From NCBI GenBank assembly GCA_037974665.1, contig CM075765.1:16983501-17047500 (forward strand): a DNA stretch of 64,000 nucleotides. Reading direction: 5' to 3'. How positions within the stretch are numbered: position 1 is the first letter of the stretch; each line of letters starts with the position of its first letter. The notes beneath the pieces are model-generated. The model saw nothing but the letters and a program-made list of their open reading frames with translations, was not told the origin of the DNA and made no database searches. The position numbers and the translations under genes were made by a program. Origin of the DNA: Ehretia macrophylla. Its lineage: Eukaryota; Streptophyta; Magnoliopsida; Boraginales; Ehretiaceae. Positions 1 to 10,500 of the stretch are shown here, one piece after another.

Positions 1-557
1 ATTAGGCAATTCAGCCCACAGGGTCATATTAGCCAGTTGGGTCATATGGGTTCGTTGGGTTAGATAGGCCTATTTGTTTTTCAAACTCGTCCTATGAAGT
101 TGGATTTCCCTCATTTTGATGGCGATGATTCGATTGGATGGATCTTTAACGCAAAACGTTTCTTTGTGTATCATATTACGCCGGATGATCAACGTTTCTT
201 GATTAGTTCTTTTCATATGGATGGCCGGGCTTTGGCGTGGTTTCAATGGATGAGTAAGAATTGGCAGTTTGTGACTTGGGAACAATTTACACAGGCCTTG
301 GAAATTTATTTTGGCCCAGCGGAGTTTGAGGATCACCAAGGGGCTCTCTCTAAATCAGTTTAGACATCAACAGTTGAACATTATCAAACCCAATTTAAGG
401 CTCTTTCGAATCGGACCATGGGCCTGCCTCCATCGTTTCTGTTGAGTTGTTTTGTTGCAGGATTACGTAGTGATGTACGGGCTGAAGTTATGGGGCTTCG
501 TCCAGCAAATCTCACCCAGGCTACTGGGCTTGCCAAATTGCAGGAAGCAAAGCTTCA
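1..557 (+). pseudogene. Ty3/gypsy gag fragment, N-terminal piece (broken)
   Basis: The + strand frame starting at base 1 encodes a plant Ty3/gypsy Gag capsid region: RPMKLDFPHFDGDD (from about 88), then FHMDGRALAWFQWM, WEQFTQALEIYFGP and, after a stop at 361-363, LTQATGLAKLQEAKLH. Gag packages the element RNA into cytoplasmic particles. The frame has stops at 61 and 361, and the 5' part lies outside the window, so it is a decayed copy. The frame is interrupted at 557/558 by the CACTA element and resumes at 15870 in the same frame (KLH-DQRKFSSRP), then again at 23443. This is the oldest layer of the left-hand nest. It appears to lie inside intron 5 of MATE1. Confidence 0.85.
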
Positions 558-571
558 CACTACAAGAAAAT
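558..571 (+). repeat. CACTA left terminal inverted repeat
   Basis: CACTACAAGAAAAT. It matches the right end in inverted orientation over 14 of 14 bases and is preceded by target-site copy TCA (555-557). Confidence 0.93.
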
Positions 572-1140
572 AACCCTGAGGCTATGAAAAATGGCGACGA
601 AAAAAATATTTCGTAGCCATTTTCAAGGACTGGTGACGAAGGGGCGATGAAACGAAATCTTTCATCACCGTTTGGTAGCTAAAATACGCAAAAATTATTT
701 CTTTCAGAAAAAATTACAAATGGTCGCCATTTGATAGCCAAACGGAGACAAAATAGCAACAATAAAAGATAATTATTGATTAATTAGTCATTGGTCGCCA
801 TAGGCGTCCATGTGGCGACCACATGGCCACCATTATCATTAATTTTTGTTTGCGACTTAATTACAAAAAATAAATGAGAAAAAATAATTATAAAATAAAA
901 AAGTATAAATGTGGTCTCCGTTTTGTCGCTATATTGCGACCAAATGGTGACTAAAAGCGTAAATATTTTTTAAAAAAAATTTATAAAAAAATAAATTGAC
1001 AAAAAATAAAAGTTAAACAAATTTTATCTTTTGCATGATAGTTCCTAGTCCCGTGGCGGCCATTGGCCACCAAATGGCGACAAAAAGTAAAATTTTGGTC
1101 GCCAATGGCTACAAAGGGGCGACGAAATATCTATGTTCAT
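572..1140. repeat. CACTA left subterminal repeat region
   Basis: Short motifs related to GGCGACCAAATGG, and their inverse TGGTCGCCATTTGG, recur many times on both strands (for example near 590, 720, 800, 910, 940, 1055 and 1100). Such arrays are the transposase-binding subterminal repeats of CACTA elements. The same motif recurs at the right end (15240-15800), which supports the boundaries. No gene is present here. Confidence 0.8.
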
Positions 1141-3480
1141 AGAAAATTAGGTTGATTTATAAAATAAGAATTAATAATAACAAATACATTACAAGTTTGT
1201 GCAATATCTATTTTGTTTTGATTGAAAATATGTTATAAGGTTTACTTAATGGTATGAAGTTGTACATATTTAAGATATAAAATCATGAAAATGAATTAAT
1301 GATTAATAATTCTATATTCTAATTAACAAAGGTAGGATTAATGAAATACAAAGTGAAAAACAATAAAAAAATTTATCATTGTCATTAGTTTTTCGCATAC
1401 CAATCAAATTCTAATTTCGCACTAATATTAATGAATTAGTGTAAATTGAAGAATAACTATAATAAATTATAATATTTAGCTTAGAAAAGCTACTTAAAAC
1501 AAAAGAATTGATTATATCAAACAAATTCTATTTTTTACATGATAGTTCGTAGTCCCGTGATGGCCATTGGCCACCAAATGGCGGGAAAAAGTAAAATTTT
1601 AGTCGCCCTTTGGTCGCTAATGGCTACGAAGGGGTGACGAAATATCCATGTTTATAGAAAGTTAGCTTGATTTAGAACATAAGAATTAATAATAACAAAT
1701 ACATTACAAGTTTGTGCAAGATTTATTTTGTTTTGATTGAAAATATATTACAATGTTTACTTAATGGTATGAAGTTGTATATATTTAAGATATAAGAGCA
1801 TGAAAATGAATTAATGATCAATAATTCTATATTCTAATTAACAAAGGTAGGATTAATGAAATACAAAGTGAAAAATAATAAAAAATTTATCATTATCATT
1901 AGTTTTTCGCATACCAATCAAATTCTAATTTCACACTAATATTAATGAATTAGTGTAAATTGAAGAATGACTATAATAAATTATAATATTTAGCTTAGAA
2001 GAGTTACTTAAAATAAAAGAATTGATTATATGAAATAAATTCTATTTTTTGCATGATAGTTCGTAGCCCTTTGGTGGCCATTGGCCACCAAATGGCGAGA
2101 AAAAGTAAAATTTTGGTCGTCATTTGGGCCCCAATGGCTACGAAGGGGTGACGAAGTATCCATGTTCATAAAAAGTTAGGTTAATTTAGAATATAAAAAT
2201 TAATAATAACAAATTCATTACAAGTTTGTGCAAGATCTATTTTGTTTTGATTGAAAATATATTATAAGGTTTACTTAACGGTGTGAAGTTGTATATATTT
2301 AAGATATAAAAGCATGAAAATGAATTAATGATCAATAATTCTATATTCTAATTAACAAAAGTAGGATTAATGAAATACAAAGTGAAAAATAATAAAATTT
2401 TTATCATTGTCATTAGTTTTTCGCATACCAATCAAATTCTTTTTTGGCACTAACATCAATGAATTAGTATAAATTGAATAATGGTTATAATAAAAGATAA
2501 TATTTAGTTTAGAAGAACTACTTAAAACAAAAGAACTGATTATATCAAACAAATTCTATCTTTTGCATGACAGTTTGTAGCCCCGTGGTGGCCATTAGCT
2601 ACCAAATGACCACAAAATGTAAAATTTTGGTCGTCATTTGGTCACCAATGACTATGAAAAGGCGAAAAAGTATCCATGTTCATAAAAAGTTAGGTTGATT
2701 TAGAACATAAGAATTAATAATAACAAATACATTACAAGTTTGTACAAGATCTAATTTGTTTTGCTTGAAAATATATTATAAGGTTTACTTAATGGTATGA
2801 AGTTGTACATATTTAAGATATAAGGGAATGAAAATAAATTAATGATTAATAATTTTATATTCTAATTAACAAAAGTAAGATTAATGAAATATAAAGTAAA
2901 AAACAATGAAAATTTTATCATTATCGTTAGTTTTTTGTATATCAATCAAATTCTAATTTTCACTTTAATATCAAGGAATTAGTTTAAATTGAAGAATGAC
3001 AATAATAAAAGAGAATATATAGTTTAGAAGAGTAATTTAAAACAAAAACATTAATTAAATAAAATGACAAAGAGTAAAATTTTGGTCACCCTTTGGTCGC
3101 CAATGGCTATCAAGGGGCTACGAACTCTCCACATTTATAAGAAAGTAGATTGATTTAGAACAAATAGATTATAAGTTTGTGCTAGATTTATTTCGTTTGA
3201 TTGAAAATATATTTTAAAGTTTATTTAGGGTATAAGGTTGTATTTAAAGTATAAGGACATAAAAATGATTTAATGATTACTAATTATTTATTCTAACAAA
3301 ATTGAGATTAATGAAATACAAAAAAAAAATTAATTATATAAAAAAACATTCTGTCTTTTGCATGAAAGTTTGTAGGCACATGGTGGCCATTGGCCACTTA
3401 ATGGTGACAAAATATAATAATTTGGTTGCCCTTTGATCGCCAATAGCTACCAAGAGGCTACCAAATCTCCATAAAAATAA
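1021..3480. repeat. Tandem array, about five copies of a 515-bp unit within the CACTA element
   Basis: A long AT-rich unit containing one subterminal GGCGACC block repeats head to tail. The landmark ACAAGTTTGTGC falls at 1191, 1706, 2220, 2734 and, degenerate, at 3171. That gives spacings of 515, 514, 514 and 437 bp. Units become more diverged and shorter toward the right. A 61-codon frame at 2367-2552 (minus strand) lies inside the repeat and is not considered a gene. Confidence 0.88.
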
Positions 3481-3769
3481 GTAAATTGATTAATTTTAAA
3501 TTATTAATATAAAATAAATAGTAACTTTTAAATAATATAAAACATATTTGCAAAAAATTAATATAAAATAAAATTTAGTTTTTAAACGAGACAGAAGTTC
3601 CATATTTAATATAAAATAATTAATTTAAAATTTATTATAATACTATTAAAACCTAAATAAATAAATAAAATAAAACTAAAATAAACTTAAAAACTAAATA
3701 AAACCTAAACCAAGCTCTCCAAGGTCTCACTCTAGCGGCTCCCTTGCAATCCTAAAAAAACCTTATTTC

Positions 3770-4154
3770 TACCCCTCCCCCCCCCCCCTATGGAGGCACC
3801 GCCGGCGCTTGACGGCTTCCCGCCGTTAGACGCTGGCTAGGGAAGCCAGTCGACGGCACAACACCACCCTGGTGCTGTGCCGTCGCACCACAAGGCGCTG
3901 CAGCCCCATGCTGTAGCGCCTTATATAGCCTCGGTGCAGCCCTTAAGTGGTGCTGCGTCACCTGAGCATCAGCCCTACGCTGATGCGCAGGTTGATAGAG
4001 TGCAGCAGCCCCACACTACTGCACCCAAAAGCCTTGCAGCGCAGCAGTCAGTGATTGCTGCGCCACGCGAGACGCGACAATCAGCCTCAGTTGTGCCTTC
4101 GTCACAGGCACAGCAGCCCCGCGGTGCTATGCCCCAAAAGCTCTCCACACACTT
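3770..4154. other. GC-rich block of consecutive short hairpins
   Basis: This segment is strikingly GC-rich against an AT-rich background, and from 3851 it is built of successive inverted repeats. Clear stems are 3851-3865/3871-3885 (14 of 15 paired), 3892-3903/3911-3922 (11 of 12), 3964-3972/3980-3988 (8 of 9), 4000-4008/4016-4024 (8 of 9), 4039-4047/4055-4063 (8 of 9) and 4107-4115/4125-4133 (8 of 9). Four loops are exactly 7 nt and three of those begin CCC. Weaker pairs lie at about 3931-3967 and 4072-4096. The block continues beyond the solo LTR at 12292-12376. Open frames across it (157 and 75 codons) follow the base composition and match nothing I know. Position just inside a subterminal array recalls the GC-rich downstream control region of maize Spm, but that is inference. 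Confidence 0.6.
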
Positions 4155-6494
4155 TGTGACGCCCGAGATTCTACCGTACACATTTTTAACTGTTGCATCC
4201 ATTAATTGCGCATTTAATTCTGTGCTTTACTTGTTGTCTTTCTTAGTTACTATTCATTCTATTTTTCAACTGCATTATATTAATGAATTAGTATTTTTAT
4301 TAAATCATATTAATTGTTTTAGAAGTGAGAAAAATATGCATTTGTGCTAGGAGCTATAGGAACCTTCGTTTAGAAAATAGTTTAGTGAACTAGTGACTAG
4401 TGTTACGTATGAACAATATGTTTTAGTTAGCTAGCACAAAACTGCAATCATATACTCGTTTTTAAGTTAACTAGGCTCATTTTGTTAGACCATACACTCA
4501 CCCAAATAGGCCTCACCCTAATATATAATCAACCAAACACAAACAAGTCATAACTAAGCAAAAAAAAAAAAAGGAAGATGCAGAAAGTACTGTAACAAAT
4601 CCAAGAATCAACATAGGAGGAGAATGAGAGGATTTTGCTCATCAAATCTTCAAGCCAAGCCAAGCCAAGCAAGGAGCAAGTAGTTTAAGGTGTTTGCTAG
4701 CCTCCTGAGAGTTCCTACGCGTATTGGTGAGGGTTTTTCATGCTTATTTGTGCATTTTAGAAATGTTGTTATTTTCTTGATTTGTTAGAAATGTTGTCTA
4801 ATGCTATTGCAATACTCAAATAAGCTTATATATGTTGTATACGTGTAGTAAGGACCACATTTATGTTATTGTTTCACATTTTAAACGGTAGAAATCAATG
4901 GTTGATTCGTAGGGCTGAATAGTGACCGGATTTATAGGGTTTTGTGTAATTGTGCATATTAGCTTGATTCAATACTTCTAATAGATGCCTTAAGTGCTAA
5001 TGAGGGTAGTCTAATAGTCCCGTGCACTCAAATTGCTCGAAACTTGAATAAAACGTGAATTAGCTGACTTTTTAAAAGGGGTTTCGGGGTTAATGCTAAT
5101 CCGGGTGGATTCGGGCTTCACTTTTAGTGTTCTACCTAGGTGCTATAGAACCTTTGCTAACTCTTGTTTGAAGCCCGGTTAAGGTAGGTATAGTTCAAAG
5201 CTATAAGAGGAAAATTTGGGCTTTAGTGCTAAATGTGGGTATTTGGGCAACTTCGAAGATCCTAAGTGTGTCTAATGGTTTAACTAGAAGCATGGAATAG
5301 ATCACTCACGAATCTAGAACCATAACATGAGTTTGGAAAGAAAACGGTTTGAGTTACAAAGGGGTTTTGGGTCAAACGTGAATCCGAGTGAATTTGGTTG
5401 ATATATTTGGTGTTCTTAGGGTAAGTAGGGACTAAATGTGCTTTTCTAACTCTTAGTTGAGCTTTGATTAAGATGCTTGTAGTACAAATGCACAAAGGGA
5501 TAATTGGGGCTTTTGTGGTTAATACGGGTTAATGAATGATTTAAAGGGTTCTAAGTGTGCCATAATGTGTAACTAGAAGATTAGAATAGTTAGTTGGTAA
5601 ATCTTGAGTCATAGCCTTCAGTTTGGAGTTAAATGACTTAGGATAACAAAAGGGAAACTCGAGGTTTTCATGCTTAGCCTTTAAATTAGCTTTGGTGCTT
5701 GTATATTTTGCCTTTATATGTTATTGTTTGGCATTTGTGAGCATTTCGTGAAGTTTCATGATTATCGGACATTGACCCCTTAGTGTTCGTATAATTATTT
5801 TCATATTTAATGCTTATAACTTGTTATAATATTTATATTACTTGTACTTTGTTAAGATTAAATTGTAATAAACATTGTATGCTAAAAGAGTAGGACTATA
5901 AGGATAGTTCATCTAGTTATATGATTATTTATTACTGTAAATAAGAGTAATTGAAATTTATAACTTATAATCTTAACTTGATGGTATTTGATACTTTTAA
6001 TTTTTTCTATATTCACTATTGATATGGTAAGTTGATCCTTGTAGTTCAATTGTGTGTGGGTTATGAACTTGTGTGAATAAGTGATCATAAGTCTAGCTTC
6101 TAATGTTGTAGGGTTGAGTTAAGTTGGAATTGATATAGTTAATTGCTAAACTTATATGAACACCCTAGGGTTGCATACTTGAGCTAATTCGGGAAAGTTG
6201 AAGTAAATCGGAGCTATTCTCATGCGTGCTTGGCTTAATTCCAAGTGAGGGAGTTATATTCTTTTATGCATCTTAATTTGTTTTACTGCTCATAAATTGT
6301 ATAGTTTAATATGATTGCTTATAATTACGTGTACTTTGATATGAATAGACTAAATATACACTTGTCTTTTATTTATATTGTTATCTGGCTTATTTATTAT
6401 AATCTACATGCGAGGGCAACATACTTTGTTGTCCCTCATTTATGTGATTCTTGAATTATATTATCATTGCTTGAATTATTGTGATCGAATATCG

Positions 6495-6573
6495 GGTTGC
6501 GCAACCTTATCGGACATGGTAGCGTCGAGAAACACGGGCTGTATCGGGCTTGCCGTGCTCCCTCGACTACCAT
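6495..6573. repeat. Conserved inverted-repeat core of the LTR
   Basis: A perfect 12-bp palindrome GGTTGCGCAACC (6495-6506) is followed by CATGGTAGCGTCGAG (6515-6529), whose inverse CTCGACTACCATG lies at 6562-6573. Corresponding sequence appears in both LTRs of the 16620-20886 element (about 17384-17470 and 19825-19905), and is much better conserved than flanking LTR sequence. Confidence 0.6.
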
Positions 6574-7356
6574 GGTGCCTATTCCCTTCTCGCTAAGGCA
6601 TACTCCACTATCCCAGAGACGTGATTCACCTGCTGGCATGGACCTACCTCAGGAGAAAGGATCGTAGGATCGGGATACATCCGGAGTATCCTAACTTGTT
6701 GGTGTATGGGTTTGCCGGCATTAGCGTAAAGTTCGTGACTCGTGATCCGAGATTGAAGACTTGAAGTGGAACCATATCCTTTTAATATGTGGTTACTTAC
6801 TTGTTTACTTGATCGTGTTATTTGGTGTTGGAAATACTATTATTCTGTTGCATATCATGTTGCACGCCTCGGTATGCTGCATCACCTCCCTCACTGGGTA
6901 ACTTTGGTTACTCATTCCTCGTTTTAACATGTTACAGGTGCAGTTAGAATAACTACCTTGTGTGTCGTGCTGTTGGTTGCTTATCCTGCTGTGGTTAGAA
7001 GCTATTGTGAAGATGGAACTTGGTGTATATTTTGTACTGTTTTGAAACCCTTTAAAGTCTTGTATGTACTTTGTACAACTTGTTGGATAGTGATTAAATT
7101 AAGAACTTATATGGTTTGTTAGAATAGTTGGCAAGTAATAGCTAAAGATAGGTTTTATTGCCTTTTAATTGCCTGCTTGTATGATTATATTTTGTCTTAA
7201 GGCTTGGATGACCTTAAAGCTAAGATCTTTAGTTATAAATGAATGTCTTGTTATGTTGTGGTTTTATTGAGTGTTTACAGGTTTTCAGAATGTCCACGGT
7301 ACAGGGGAGACTCTGTCCATTTTTTTTTCCTAAATTTTGTGACCGGGTTTGGTATT

Positions 7357-7522
7357 TGAAGAGACTTTCAGTTAATTGTGTTTTATATTTCATGCATATA
7401 ATACGTACAAGTGTGGTGTTTTATAATACACCAAGAATACAAGATAAGTATACACAGTTGTGATAAGATAAGTACAAAGATTACAATCACAAATCTGACC
7501 AACTAGCTATACAATGTTATCA
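7357..7522 (-). repeat. Copia 3' LTR
   Basis: 166 bp, TGAAGAGAC...TTATCA on the + strand. Identical to the right LTR except for one T/A difference at about position 12 of the repeat. The polyprotein stop codon (7520-7522) overlaps its edge. The polypurine tract lies immediately to the right (7523-7535). Confidence 0.95.
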
Positions 7523-10500
7523 CGCCCCCTCAAGCGAAGCCAGTTCTCGAACAGTGAGCTTGTGCCGAAGTAAAACAAACCGAGCACGCGAGAGTGGTTT
7601 TGTCATAATGTCAGCTAGTTGATCCGTAGTAGAAATGAACCGCACATGCATTGCCCCAGAGGCAACTTTCTCTCGAACAAAATGGACATCAATTTCTATA
7701 TGTTTCGTGCGGGCATGAAAAACCGGATTAACTGTGAGATACGTCGCCCCGATGTTATCACACCACAAGACCGGTGTCATGGACGACTGACTACGCAGCT
7801 CAGCAAGGAGAGACTGGATCCAACAGAGTTCGGCAGTGGCAAATGCAATTGCGCGGTACTCAGCCTCAGTACTTGATCGCGACGTTGTAGTTTGCTTCTT
7901 CGCAGCCCACGAAACCAAATTAGGGCCCAAGTAAATGCAGTAGCCATGAGTACTTCGACGATCATCTGGACACCCAGCCCAGTCAGCATCTGAATAGGCA
8001 TGCAATTGAGTGTCTGAAGAAGGTGTAAGTGTGAGACCAAAACCCAATGTGCCTTTAACATAGCGTAAGATCCTCTTCACTGCTGACCAATGCACATCAG
8101 TGGGTGAGTGCATGAATTGACACACCTTGTTTACCGCAAATGCAAGATCTGGTCTAGTTATAGTGAGATATTGAAGCGCTCCCACCACACTTCGATATTG
8201 CTTAGGATCAGGAAGTGGATCACCATCATGTTGGGAGAGATGTTGCGAAGTAGCAAGAGGTGTCGCAACTGGTTTTGCTGCCTGAAGACCTGCACGATCA
8301 ATGAGCTCAGTAGCATATTTAGTTTGACACAAACGAAGTCCATTATGAACATGATCAGCCTGTATGCCAAGGAAATAATTAAGAATGCCGAGATCCTTAA
8401 TTGAAAATTGTCGATGCAAGGCAGCTAAAACAGACGCAACAACTGTCGAGGACGGGCTGATAACTAAGATGTCATCAACATAGACCAATACAAACACAGG
8501 TGCAGCAGATGAGTGACGAATGAAGAGCGAAGTATCTGATACTGAGGAAATAAATCCAATCTGAAGAAGAAAGGCGCTGAGCCGCGAAAACCAAGCACGG
8601 GGTGCCTGTTTGAGACCATATATTGCTTTCTGAAGCTTGCACACATAAGACGGATAGGAAGGATGGACAAAGCCCGGTGGTTGAGCCATGTAAACATCTT
8701 CCTGTAATACCCCATGCAGGAATGCATTATTAACATCAAGTTGTTTGATCACCCAACTCCTCGAAATAGCAAGAGACAACATGATTCTGATAGTGGTTGG
8801 TTTGACAACGGGACTGAATGTCTCAGTGAAGTCAAGCCCGTCTTCCTGATTGTAGCCTTTGGCGACGAGCCGAGCCTTGTACCGTTCAATAGAACCATCC
8901 GATTTACGCTTGATACGGTATACCCACTTGCAGCCAACTATATTAAGTGAAGATTTCGGTGGAACAAGGGCCCAGGTACCATTGTGAAGTAACGCATTAT
9001 ATTCTTTATCCATAGCGGTGCGCCAATGAGAACATTTAGAAGCTTGAGTAAAAGATGTAGGTTCGGTATCAGCAAGAGAGGAAGACACGACAGTGAAGGT
9101 AATATGATCTGGGTAGGTCTTCGGAACACGAGTGTGGTCGCGCGTCCGAGTGACCATAGGATGGGTTGATGTTGCAATGGGATAGAGGGACGACCAAGGC
9201 TGAGAGACAGAGAGAGGACCGGATAAGGAGGACTCAGAGGTAGATGAAGGAAGTGTGGAAGAGAGAAGAGGCGAATCAGTGGTGACAGGCAGAGGAGAGA
9301 GAAGAACATCACGATAGGTTGGACGATGGACTGGTGGAGAACGCGAGGGAGTAGCAATAGACGAAGCCGAATCAGGAGTTGAAGACGGGAGGTCATGAGA
9401 AGGCCATGGCTCAGTGCGTGCGGGTGATGAAGGAGTAGTGGTAGTGGAGGTAACAGGCGATGGTGATGGACTGGTAAGTGGTTGAACAGGGGCCAGTGAA
9501 TGCGAGGAGCTTGTACTAGAGGAAAAGAACATATGGGAAATGGGATTTGACGGTGGAAGGAGAAGTAACGAGCTAGCAGGTAGTGAAGGAGCAATGGACG
9601 ATACAGGAGGTGTAGAGGAAATGTCCATCGCACCAGAGGAAGGAAGGGCCGAAAGAATACCATGAGCAGTCTGGGCATTAGCGTTGGTTTGCCGAAATGG
9701 AAAGTGAGTTTCATCAAACACAACATGACGCGAAATGTGAACTTTACCAGTGATAAGATTATAGCAGCGATAGCCCACATGACATGGGCTATACCCAATA
9801 AAGACACAAGGTTGTGTTTTGGGACTTAACTTGTCAGGTTTCACAGGACCCAGATGAGGATAACACAAACTTCCAAACACACGGAGAGTAGAGTAAGATG
9901 GTGGAGTGGTATGGAGCATTTCAGTTGGAGATTTCTGGGACAACACGGGTGTGGGCAACCGATTAATAAGAAAGACAGCAGTTGTGAAGGCCTCAAGCCA
10001 AAATTGTTTAGGAAGAGCTGCGTGAAAAAGAAGAGTAGTACCCATTTCTGTAACATGCCTAATTTTGCGTTCAGCTAGGCCATTTTGTTCAGGCGTATAG
10101 GGACATGAGATGCGATACTGAATACCCGATGATTCAATTATGGTTTTAAAACGCCCTTGAGTTAATTCCCTGGCCCCATCGCATTGGAACGACTTAATTT
10201 TGGAATTGAAAAGATTTTCAGTGAGCCGCTTAAAATGCAGAAAAGAATCAACACAGTCATTTTTGTTTTTCAAGGGATATATCCATGTAAAACGGCTGTA
10301 ATCATCGATAAACAAGATAAAGAAGCGAAAGCCAGAAAAAGATGAAATTGGAGCTGGACCCCAGATATCACAATGTATCAATTCCAGAGGAAAACTAGTG
10401 CTTTTATTAGAATTCTGAAATGGAAGTTTATGGCTTTTGCCTTGCATACATGAGTTACAAAGCTTATTTAGCTTGGATGTGCCAGAAACATTTAAAAAAT

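Noticed and set aside
1021-3480. Regular repeats that could suggest a CRISPR-like array.
   Set aside because: The unit is about 515 bp with no short constant repeat/unique spacer structure, in a plant genome inside a CACTA element.
3877-4350. A 157-codon frame (alanine, proline and glutamine rich) and an opposite 75-codon frame in the GC-rich block.
   Set aside because: Composition and hairpin structure explain the lack of stops; no domain is recognisable, and the longer frame runs across the solo LTR boundary at 4155.
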